NCBI RefSeq assembly: GCF_028769735.1
Contig: NC_088177.1
Span: 17,858,599 to 17,922,598 of the forward strand
Direction of reading: 5' to 3'
DNA: 64,000 nucleotides
From: Zonotrichia leucophrys gambelii
Taxonomy: Eukaryota; Chordata; Aves; Passeriformes; Passerellidae
Below are positions 1 to 10,159 of the stretch, one piece after another; position 1 is the stretch's first letter; the number at the start of each line of letters is the position of its first letter. A program made the position numbers and the translations under genes. Below the pieces are notes generated by a model. It ran no database searches and had not been told where the DNA came from. It was given only the letters and a program-made list of their open reading frames with translations.

Positions 1-215
1 GTGCAGCCTGACAAAAATCTTTGATCTGATGACAGCAGGAGCTGATATTCAGACAAATGTATGCTGAAAGAACCACACCAGAGGGAAAACTGTTTTTCAA
101 AGTGATCAAACATGCACAGGCTAAGTCACCCTGAGACTCAATATCAAGCTCACTACTATCATTAGTTACTTATAGGGGTAGAGAATATAAGTAAAAAAAA
201 GTAGTATGGAATGCT
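1..215. other. Non-coding flank, no feature seen
   Basis: AT-rich sequence leading up to the interspersed repeat that begins near 216. No splice-like exon, RNA gene or recognisable repeat was seen. The left edge of the repeat is uncertain and could lie inside this stretch. Confidence 0.4.
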
Positions 216-462
216 ATCTTACCCCCTAAAGAGTTGCTGCTGAGCCAGTTATTAAAGATTAGGAGCAGGCCTGATGTTAACAGGCCACAGCTGCAGCCAA
301 TAAGAAGAGTGTTACAAAAGAGTGGATTGGTTGGTTAAGGGGACCTGCAGTCAGTTGGCTACTGTGAGGACAAGGAAGAGTCAGTGCCTAGAGGAGCTGT
401 CTATGAGAAACATCAAGGAGGTATGAAACTCTAGCAATGTAATATAATGACAACAGAACCTT
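216..462 (+). repeat. Interspersed repeat, copy 1 (unclassified, possibly LTR-derived)
   Basis: This stretch aligns by eye over its whole length, in the same orientation, with 23218-23450. Shared blocks include GGCCACAGCTG, CAATAAG, ACAAAAGAGTGG, GAGGAGCTGTC and ATGAGAAA. The two copies differ by many substitutions and small indels, so they are old relatives and not a recent duplication. I could not place the family. Length, a downstream AATAAA near 518 and the absence of any coding frame fit a decayed solo LTR, but no clean TG...CA ends or target-site duplication are visible. Two related 19-base units with a 24-bp period (439 and 463) sit at its right edge. Confidence 0.65.
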
Positions 463-3400
463 TGTAATATAATGATAACAGTTACTCTCATGGTTTATGT
501 TTTCTCAGTGCTTTAAAATAAAGACTTCAAGGAAGAGCATCTTGACAATGTCTACCTTATATTTCAGTTGAACTCAAATATTTGTATTCTGCTTTATGCA
601 AATTATACCAATCCCACCTAAACCAAACAGCCCTTCACATCATGTAAGACTCCCTGAGGCACAGCAGACTTGCAGTCCCTATGGGACTCTACACTGCTCC
701 TTAATTTTTTGGTGTTGCTTCAACACCTATCAGTTTCTGCAACATTACTCTTATCACACAGAATAAAAACACACAATCCTAGAAAAGTTTCTAATAATTC
801 TGTGTGTGTAATATGCAACAATATAATGCTTAACTCTTACTCTCTTTTTTGGTTTTTTTTAAGCTGAGACAACAGTATAAAAATAAGGGCAATTTTAGCA
901 GAGCTGATAAGATTTTTTTAAAAGCACTTATTTTGTGAGATTATAGAACTCTGCTGAATTGCATTCATTTTATGAATATTTATCAGAAAGCAACAAAGCT
1001 TATCCTGAGAACAGCACTACGTTTTAATGATGTGAAAGGCAGAATAGCCCAAGCCTTTCATGTGCTTCATATCTTGATTTGGAGAATTTAAAGTGAGAAC
1101 AGCTGAAAGAATAAACAAACATTCAGAGACATGAAAGTGTATTTTACAGTTTTAATTGTTGTATCTTCTACATTATACCTTGTCCTTTAGTTAAAAAACC
1201 CAAATCTGGGACATTTACATTTAAAATAAGACAGTTGTGACAAAAATGGGACTTTTCAAAATAAATGAGAAAGACTGAGTTGTTTTTTGCTGTGATGCTT
1301 TAAAACCTGAAAATTCAACAGACCTATAAATGTAGCAAGATTAGGAGTAGAGCTGGTGTAAAATACTGCCATGCATACAAGATTTGAATATCACAACAAA
1401 GGCTGCTGGGCTACCCTGGTGCTGCATGGCTGCTTCATTAAAGGAATTGTTTCCAGGCTGAGGGAGCCACTCTCAAAGGAAGTCAGGAGTGCAACTGTTT
1501 TTCCTGATTCCACATGTCAGCAATATATACAGAACGAAATGATCTCCCCTGCTGTTCTCTCCCACAAATTAAAAGGCAGTGCTGGACAGTAAAAGACAAG
1601 AGTCTGACAATGCTGGTTCCTGTAGGTTTTCACCTTTTGTCCTTCTTTTAGCATCAGAGAAGGAGGTTAAGTGAGGAAAAATAAACCAAAGAAAAAGCAA
1701 GAGAGAAAAATAAGCAGAAAAAATTAATTGGGAGGAGGAAAATAATTCTCCAGGCAGAAAAAGACAAGTATATTTTATGAGTAATACATGGGCCTTACAA
1801 GAAATTGCTATTTCACTGATTCACTGACCTTGAAAAGACATGCTACCATTTTTGCTACTATTATTTTTATCTGTGGATAACAACTCTAGTTTTCCCACCA
1901 GCCTTTTAAAATCCTTTCATGGAAATTTAAGCATTAATATATCCTTGGTCAGAAGGTGTACCTGATGAAAGATTACTTACTTCCTGCTCTGAAGTTCCTA
2001 ACAATGTTTCTTAGGATGTTGCTAGAAGATTGGCTTCTGTCTCTGTTGCATACACAATTGCATTAAGGAAAAAAATAAAAATATGTATCTTATGAAGATG
2101 TACACACTGATTTCTCTTACGAGCTTGTGACTGGATTCTCTACACCCTGAGCTCAAACTGAAAAACCCAAGAGCTCTTAGGTATTCAAGGACTTGGAGAA
2201 GACCTCTCGAGGCAGTTAGCACTGATGGTGGTCACCTAAGAAGTTCTTCTGTGTCCAAGTTATGGTCAGTGCTATGTGGAAAATGCAGAAGTTACTCATT
2301 TCTGCTAAGTTTTCCATTTATTCAAATGGGTGTATTTCTCTTATATGATATTTCCATATTGCAGGCCCTTTTCCCACAGCATTCCCTTTCTTGGGTTGGG
2401 TACATCTCTCCTTATGAGCTGTGACTTCTCACTCCCTCCCAGTTTCCACCATTCTCTCTAACCTTTATCTCTAGCTCCTACTTTGTTTCTGGTTGCCCTA
2501 ACAACATTCCTGCTCATCTCCTCTTGTCTCTGTCCCCCTTATTCAAAAACAATTAGTAGATACATAGGAAGAACTGAAAGCATTGATTTTTAAAACGGAT
2601 TGCTAATCTTTTTCTACTTAACACTGAATTTGAAGAGGTTTTTCCATATTGTTTCAGTTAGAATCTAGCTCTATGAGATCACTTATCTGTGTGAGTGATT
2701 ACAGGATTTTTATGCTTTGTTTCTGTATTATTTTGCTCAATTTACAATTCACTCTTTTTCCTACATTTGGTAAAATACAGGCTCAGGGCATCTGTGAGCT
2801 CTGAAATGTTTACCTTTTTCTTCCCATTCAGTTCAAGGGGGTTTAAGTGTTTGGACAAATAGATAATTTAAATTCATTTTGTTTTATTTGTAGTGGCTCA
2901 CAGGAAATAATGTAGTGTAAATTTTGGCCCACACTATGGACCTTGGGATTTATAAAACAAGAGACATCATTCTCCCCTTCTTCCTTAGTTTTTTCCTATT
3001 GTCCCCCAAATCACAAACCTTTGAAAAGTGCTATGTTCAAGTATGGCTCACTGAGGCTCATTGTGTATAATATCTGCTCATAAAACCATTTCTTGGCATC
3101 TTTGACCATCAAACATGCAAAGTATCTATGAGAAAAGCTCTGTTGCCTTTTGGCATCTGCATAGCCTGAAGAGTTAATACACCTGAATCTCCCAGATCTT
3201 GCTACCAAGTCTGATTGTACCTCTAGGATGAGATGAAAAGAGGGTAAGTGGTTAGAATGAGAGGATTCTTCCAAACCACAAAGCAAACAGGTGAGTCTAA
3301 GTTTGCCCAACACATTTTGTTAGTGATTAGTCTGTAAATCTGTGTATTTGGGAGAAAAACACTCCTGGCCTTGTGTTTGCAGAATGCTTCAGTTGTGCTA

Positions 3401-6261
3401 ATCCTGATGTAAAGTACAGTGGGAGTTAGGATAGCATATAGATTTTAACCAACAGCTGATTGAACCCCACTCAGCAAAGACACAGATAAACAGTGATTAA
3501 CAATTCTTCCAATTTCTGCATGTTATACTCCCACAGTGGCAAATTTCAGGAAAATAGGCTTACTTAGATTAGTCATTAAGCTTTTTTTTTTTTCCACATC
3601 CTTCTAACCTGACATTAAGGAACATGAGATTTTGCAATAAAAGATTAAGTACAGTTCATCCCTGATGGAAAATATTTTTAATCTTCTTAAAATCCTGTTC
3701 AATTAATACCAGAGGAATTTCAGTTATTTTGAGGATTACATTGTGATCATAATCAGATTTTTTTTTTTGAGGTGACTTTTCCTAATGAGTGAGAGAGAGG
3801 GGCCAACTTTACACATATGAAAAAGAACTAAACATAAAATGTTTTTAGCAGTTTTCAAATTCATGTAACCCTGTGTTTGGAAGTGGTACCAAGGACTAGA
3901 CCAGCCTGCATATAATTTTAGCTTAATTTTAAAAAGGAAGACTTTACAGGCTATCTTTTCTCTGTTTGCACATACTACCACTTTAAATCAGTGTAGAAGC
4001 TGTCAGAAATATTGCTGGGAAATACTGTCTTGACTTTTTTCACAGGAAACCAGCTTTCTTTGACATGAGGCATATGTGAGTATAGCTCTTTCTTTGTGAG
4101 GCCAGTCAGGCACAGGTGATCTAAAGACAGCAATGTACTTTTAACACTTACTTGATTCATCTGGTGCATCTTTTTCAGCATTTTTGTTTGGATCAAGGGG
4201 CAGTTTTGAAGCAAATCTCTGGATTATCCTAATTTAGCAACTTGGTTCACATCATGGAGTAGTTTCTGAGTGCAAACTGACCTCTCAGTTGAAACCATGA
4301 GCTGTCGTTCTCTTCTCCAATGTGCAGATCTTCTATCCTTGAGACTGGACCTGTACAAGCACCTGAAATGGAAAGAATTTCAAGCTCTCATCACCAACAC
4401 CCTCCCCACGCAGACCCACTGCTATTGGGTTATTTGATACTTTCCCTCACATCCTTGTCAGGACCCTGCAGAAAGAATTTAAATGAATTCTTTTCTCCTG
4501 GTGGTTAGGCTACTGCATAGCACCTCAATGGACCAGGATGCTCATTATTAACTTATGTCCAAAACTAGTTAGGCAATGAGGAAGGTTGTATGATTAACAG
4601 ACAGAAGAATAACGTAAATTCCATTCTTGGTATATTGACCAGATTTTCTCAAAACTCTGTAACTACAAAGTAGATATGAATATGACTCCTGCTGATGTTG
4701 GTAGCAATTTCCTTCTGAGGTAGTAAGATTAGAGACTGTAAGGGTAGCTTTTGAACTAGAATATTACCAGAATACTTTCTATCCTTAGTAGGATGAATTC
4801 CTGGCTTATAGGTATCATTTAAAGCTAATGCTGCTTCCCCAGCAACTGCGCAGTTCATGATAAGCCAAATAATCCCAAAAAATTGCAGGTAAGTGTGTGG
4901 GTGCCATGTACATTTCTAGCACTGAATATATCCATTGAGCTAGCAAGGTACACAGTACACTTGAACCTACTCTTAAGTAATTACCAAAGAATGGAGGAAA
5001 TTGTTCATACACCTATTGGATCCTACTCTTCACAGTAGTTAACAGGTTCACATAGCCTAAAAGTTAGCAACAACTACAATTAAATTTCTATGTGTGTGTC
5101 ACAGCTGAAGAAATACTAAAAGCAATCATCAGGAGTTAAAAAGAACTCTGTGAAAAACAGTCATTGGTAAATGTTCTCATTAAGTGGAATTACACCTACC
5201 TTAAACAAGAGTCATTATTATTATCATTAGACTTGAATAAGAATTCATCTTTAAGACTCCTTCAAATCCTCAAGAAAATTTCTGCTATAATATATATAAC
5301 ATGCCTTCTCTTCCCTCTCTAAAAACTAGGCAAAAACTAAACATGGGCAGCTTGAGAAAGCTTCACTGTTTGCACAAATGAATAAACTCCTTTTTACCTA
5401 GATTGTAGCATGACTTCTGGGATTATCTCAGGCTGTCCGCTAAAAACCTTTTTTTCAGTTACTCGTTATCTTCTCAAACTTCAATCACCGTGGCCAAAAA
5501 TCTGAAGATGGGTGTGACTTATGACATGAATCCTCATGTAAGTGAACTTAATTCTTGGCAAACATCCGCCCTTGAAAATCAGATTGGAAAAAAAATGGTT
5601 AGTTAATTACAAAACCAAATAAGATATTTTACCGTTCTCCCTTAAAAATTTCTAATGTCACTTTCTTCTTTATACCTGGTACCAAATTTAGTGGAAGAAT
5701 TGCTTTCTTACCAGGAATCTACCCTTTCCTGTCTACAAAATTTGGTTCAAGTGTTGCTATCTGCTATGACAGTTTACAAAATCTATCTCAGATTTTATCC
5801 CCCTTTTCATTCCAGGCTTTACCTAATCTAGGCTACACTCAGGCTTGGCCCTGTGTCTATATAGTAAGCAGAGGCTGTAAAATAGGATCAAATATGATCT
5901 AATTTGAGGTCCTGATTTTACCATTTCTCACACTTAATTGGTATATCTTTGGGGAAAACAATACTCCTAAAATAAAGGATTATTCCTCAGAGCTAAGAAT
6001 TGGCAGGAATCTTCTATATCAACAGCATTTTAATTATTAAAAACACTGGATTTGCCTGAAAGTATCAGCAGACTGAAAAGACTTCATCAGTGACTTCATC
6101 TGGAATAAGAACATAATTAAGATAGAGGCATATCACAAAAGCCTCTCCTGTTAAGTTAGAGAAGACACAACATTTATACTACCTAGAAGATACAGTGTGA
6201 TGTGCAAGTACAGTGAAGCTTTTTCAAAGATCTAGGAAGCAAGACAAAACAAGAATTAACC
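463..6261. other. AT-rich intergenic stretch, no gene seen
   Basis: Long AT-rich stretch with only short chance reading frames (100 codons at most), none with an initiation context, splice-site pair or recognisable domain. No CR1 tail, tRNA or other RNA gene was recognised. It lies 5' of the CpG-island promoter relative to the + strand gene. It could be intergenic or could belong to a minus-strand gene fired divergently from the island; the sequence does not decide. Confidence 0.5.
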
Positions 6262-6278
6262 AAAAAAAAAAAAAAAAA
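6262..6278 (+). repeat. Poly(A) run, A17
   Basis: Seventeen consecutive A residues. No retrotransposed sequence was recognised immediately 5' of it, so it is listed as a simple repeat and not as the tail of a processed pseudogene. Confidence 0.9.
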
Positions 6279-8408
6279 GGAAGAACTGAATCAATGTGTG
6301 TGTGTAAATATATTTAAAATATAAAAATTGAAAACATATGCAGTATGTTTTAAAATGAAGATTTAACTACATTTGCTTTACACTGCATTTTGCAGTTGCA
6401 TTTTTTTACATTGCATTTTTTACCCAGCCTAAAAGCTTAATTATAGCTTTAAAGGCAAAAACATGACTTGGGGGGTTGCTTTGCCAAAATGGGAGTGAAA
6501 CTTAGCAACAAGTACATATTTGTATAAATAAATTATATCATTATAATATCACGTTCATGATGTAACAGCGGAGACACAATAACTGCTAAGGCTTTAAAAA
6601 AATCACTTCTTTAAGAACTATCTAGAAAAACATTTTCTTATCAATAGCTTTGCCTAAGTCTCATCAATGCTAAAATTGGTTATGAGTTGCTGTCAGTGTG
6701 AATGCATTTGTGAAGAAATCAAACCTTTTTCCCCATTGTTTTCCCTGCCTTGTGAACTAGATGTTCATCACACAAGAAAATCTGTCAGTTTTCACACTTC
6801 ATCAGCCCTGTTCAATTGGTACAGGAGAACCACTTTTGGCTCCCAGCAGAACACTTAATTTTAAGGCATTCCCAAAATGCAATGTCTAGGTACAAGTACT
6901 GGCTTATGCAAGCTGTGCTTCAGCACAGCTCCAAGACAACTGTATTTTCAGCCAGTTTATGATACAAACTGCGCCCACTGAGGAACAATTGTGTGCCTTA
7001 AGGATGGAGATGGAGCAAAATGAGTGTAAAAAAAATCCACATTAAAATAGATATTGCAGGCACTTGCTGACTTATGTTCAGACAAACACATAGATGTTTT
7101 TAACTACCTTACCTTTCTTAGTTGAACTCCTTGACTCTTCTCAAAAATCTGTTCCTATCTGAAGTAGGTATGGACAACACAGCAGTGTCTTTGTACACAT
7201 GAATGCATGCATGAAACTGAACACAGAACCTGTTATATACACTTATCACCAACCAATCTTGCTTTCTTTAAACTTTCTGTGCAAGCACTTTTAATGTAAA
7301 CCTTCTTTTTATCAGCTCTCTTTTTTACTAGACATCAAGTAGTATCAAAACCAATTGCTCTTTTCCTTCATAATTCATGGTTCCCTACAAAGAAAAGCAG
7401 ATAAATGCAGATGCCTCAGAAGCATCTAGAGATGCAGTCAGAAAAACAGACAACCTTTTATTCTTTTCTACAGAAGAATTTAACTAAACCCTCACTTAGC
7501 TGCACCATACATAATTCTAAAACGTGTGCATCTTGTGGACAAACAGATAAGAAATACAATTTGTCCAGTGTTGCCTGTAGGTTTGATTTTCATGAAACTT
7601 AAAATCTGTAGAATCCCGGTAGACCTTTTCCAGTTGAAGACTTCAGGTGTCAAAGGTTGTGATATAAGGGTAGAATTAAAAGGTTTTAAACCTTTGATGT
7701 CAGAAGACAATTTGTTTGACAATAAATCTCTCTCTAATCTTAAATGTGTAAAACGTATCCTAGGAAGGATAAAGTTCTTTAGTAAGTTATACACATCTGT
7801 CTGTGCAACACACTGCAGAGTTTTTGGTAGATGCAGACTTCAGCTATGACAGCACTGTGTTGTTCCCAAATAATTAAACCAATTATTAAATTTGGCATGA
7901 TTTCACAACATACAGGAAAGATCTGCAACATATTTCTACATGAAGCACTAATTCCCTCTATTAAAACACTTAATGGTAATTACCTTCTCTGTTGTCTTTA
8001 AATTAGTCTTCTTAGGTCAGTCTGTGGATACATAATACGTTTTTTTAATTGGTTTGGGGTGTTTCCTCTCCTCTTTGTTGCACTGACTTGGTATGATTGT
8101 ACAATCCTTCATTCCCTTAGAGTCTGTTCTCTCCATAAATGTTTCTTCAATGTGAATATTTTCAATCTTCTTTTAGTGTTACTTATTTCGTGACTTTTTT
8201 TTTTCTCTGAAACAAAGCAAAATAACTGTGGTAAACATGTATTTTTACCTTTTTAACATAAAATTTAGAAGGAAGCTAATGAAAAAAGTTCAGTAGTATC
8301 TAGATCTGTCCCTCAACATTTCTTGGTGTTGAATATGATAAGTGCCTCAATACCCTAGACAGACGTTGTAGACCATTTTAAACATGGAATTCTAAATTTA
8401 TATATTTT
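6279..8408. other. AT-rich intergenic stretch, no gene seen
   Basis: No supported gene. Between about 7490 and 7850 both strands stay open for about 100 codons, but the peptides have no recognisable domain. No known repeat was recognised. Confidence 0.45.
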
Positions 8409-8427
8409 ATGTGTGTGTATGCATATA

Positions 8428-8460
<33 letters not shown>
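8409..8460. repeat. Compound GT/TA microsatellite
   Basis: A short GT run passes through a mixed TATGCATATAT segment into an uninterrupted TA run of about 30 bp (8430-8459). It is a typical length-variable simple repeat about 0.5 kb upstream of the CpG island. Confidence 0.9.
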
Positions 8461-8464
<4 letters not shown>

Positions 8465-8951
8465 TCACATCCTTTAAGTAGCAATTATGCCCTGTAGCCA
8501 GGCATTTGCTAGTAGCTAATGACTGGTTAAGGTAAGGAGGTTTTCTTTTATTCTCTTCCTTAATCCGTGACTGTCAACAGGTGCCAAACACGTTCATTAG
8601 GGAATTACTTTAGAAAACAGGGAGAACTGAGAGAGCCTGACTGCCTTTAAAGCTGATAACTGTAATTTTGAATAGTCCTACATCCCCAGTGACCACCAGC
8701 TCGCCCAGCCCTACCCGTTCTATTTTCCATCTCACTGCATAATCTTTTCTCACTTCTTTCCTGGGCTTTCACCCTTGCTGCACTCCACCCCACCTTTCCT
8801 GAGGTGTTCACGTGGATAATCTCATTATAACTAAATACGCCCTGAAGAATTACAAGGGACAGCAGCACCACGCTGGCACGATCCCTTCCCAAGGCTGCCC
8901 TTTCCCTGAGGCTCCCGCTGCATCCCGGCACGGGCACCGAGCGGAGCCGCG

Positions 8952-8969
8952 GCCGCCAGGGGGCGCTGT
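8952..8969 (+). promoter_or_regulatory. CTCF-like binding motif
   Basis: The site contains CCGCCAGGGGGCGCTGT, a close match to the vertebrate CTCF core (CCAsyAGrkGGCrs, classically CCACCAGGGGGCGCTA). It lies at the 5' edge of the CpG island, about 950 bp upstream of the proposed start codon. A CTCF site here could act as a domain boundary or promoter-proximal loop anchor. The motif is seen directly; occupancy and function are inference. Confidence 0.65.
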
Positions 8970-9567
8970 CGGCCCTGCCAGCCGCCGGCCGGGGCTGTGA
9001 GGGGCAGGGCAGGAGCGGGACCGCCCCGGGCTGGCGGCCGAGAGCGGAGCGAACGGAGCAGCCCCGCACAACCTGCTTCGTTTTTGGCTCGTTTTTAAGA
9101 GGCGGAGGAAGCCCAACGTGAGTCTTCGATGTCTTTTGTGAGCTGTCTCTTACGGCTCGCATCCACTCTGCCGGCCCGCCGTCAGCAGCCTCAAGGTGCC
9201 CCTGACAGCCGCAGCCCCCACAACCGGCGCTGGCAGCGTCCCCGTTCCTACCACGGTGCCTCAATTCGGTGCTACCACTGCAGGATATTTAACCTAAGTC
9301 ACCCCTTCCACACGCTGCTTTTACCCCGGCACAGAGGCAGCCCAAACCTGCCTAAAACACGCGCAGAGAAGCATTCCCGCGGCCGCCCCGGCGCACGAAC
9401 GCTCCCGACAGGCAGCCCGGTCCTCCACAGGGCCTCTTCGTCAAGGTCGCGGCGGGGACGACCAGGTGTTACGAGTCCTCCTCCAGCGCCCCGGCCGCCG
9501 GCCGCCCCCCGCGCACCGCCCCGACCGCCCGTCCAGGCGTCCCGCGGGCACGCCCCTCCTCAGGGCC

Positions 9568-9612
9568 ATTGGCTGCCGCTGCGCCGCGGGGGGCGGCCGC
9601 GCCGCCGATTGG
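9568..9612 (-). promoter_or_regulatory. Paired inverted CCAAT boxes (NF-Y type)
   Basis: ATTGG occurs at 9568-9572 (in CCATTGGC) and at 9608-9612 (in CGATTGGCC), that is, two CCAAT boxes on the minus strand 40 bp apart, with a GGGCGG GC box between them. Paired CCAAT boxes about three to four helical turns apart are typical of NF-Y-driven promoters, including many cell-cycle and bidirectional ones. They lie about 290-330 bp upstream of the proposed start codon, a reasonable core-promoter position. No clear CHR element (TTTGAA or TTCGAA) was found just downstream. Confidence 0.6.
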
Positions 9613-9675
9613 CCGAGCTCGCCGTCCGTCAACATAAGCCCGGCTCCTGTCACAACAGCGCGGGGCTGTGGCCGC

Positions 9676-9683
9676 ACTTCCTG
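9676..9683 (-). promoter_or_regulatory. ETS-like site
   Basis: ACTTCCTG, equal to CAGGAAGT on the minus strand, matches the ETS-family consensus (core GGAA). It lies just downstream of the CCAAT pair, close to where transcription would be expected to begin. The motif is short, and its support comes mainly from its position. Confidence 0.45.
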
Positions 9684-9761
9684 CGCGCTGAGCGCGTCCC
9701 CCACCCCGCTCCTCTGGCTCCGCGGAGTTCCCCGCGGGCACCCTCCGCCCCGGGGACCGAC

Positions 9762-9806
9762 ATGGCTCCTCCGGGGAAAGTTGCCGCTGCCGCCGCCGTG
9801 CCGTGA
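9762..9806 (+). other. Upstream ORF, 14 codons (MAPPGKVAAAAAVP)
   Basis: An ATG in a good context (GAC before the ATG, G after it) opens a 14-codon frame ending in TGA at 9804-9806, 92 bases before the main ATG. It is in a different frame from the main coding sequence. If transcription starts upstream of 9762, as the CCAAT and ETS positions suggest, ribosomes would meet this start first, which could limit or regulate translation of the main protein. Whether it lies in the mature mRNA depends on the transcription start, which cannot be seen here. Confidence 0.5.
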
Positions 9807-9898
9807 GAGGAGCGCCGCGGGACGCCGTCCGTTCCTCTGTCCGTGTGACTCCCCGCCCTCTCAGCACCCCGGAGAAGTTGACACCGCTCGGCGGGGCG

Positions 9899-10159
9899 AT
9901 GGCAGAGGCTGCTGGCGGCAGAGAGCAGCCGGCGGCGGGCCGTGCTCCTCCTGACGCCGCTCACCGTGCCGAAGAGGAGCCCGAGCCGGCATCCCTGGAC
10001 GCCGGGGGCAGGAGGCGGGAGCGCCGGAGCGGCGTTTCGGCCGTGGGTACCGCGGAGCGCTTCCCCGGCGGCACCCTGGGGCCAGCGGCAGCGCCCGACC
10101 CCGACGCCTGCCTGCTGGAGGCGGCCAAGGCCACCCCGCGGAGGAGCAGCATCATCAAG
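9899..10159 (+). CDS. First coding exon of an unidentified + strand gene (87 codons, partial)
   Basis: The exon opens with ATG at 9899 (G at -3 and at +4) and is the first ATG in this frame after an in-frame TGA at 9689-9691. It stays open for 87 codons and ends at a strong donor, AAG|GTGAGG, in phase 0. Past the donor the frame reaches a stop at 10211-10213, as expected for intron. The peptide is Ala-, Gly-, Pro- and Arg-rich and probably disordered: an acidic patch near residues 25-30, a basic cluster near 38-43 (RRRERR) and a basic Ser-containing end at 77-87 (KATPRRSSIIK). RRSS fits a basophilic kinase site (PKA or Aurora type). No signal peptide, membrane segment or folded domain is visible. 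The rest of the protein lies in exons I cannot place with confidence. I do not recognise the gene. The SSIIK end only loosely recalls the SSILK motif near the N terminus of the kinetochore protein KNL1, too little for assignment. Confidence 0.75.

Noticed and set aside
7492..7849. Overlapping frames of about 100 codons on both strands
   Set aside because: Simultaneous openness on both strands indicates a local lack of stops. Neither peptide looks like a known family.
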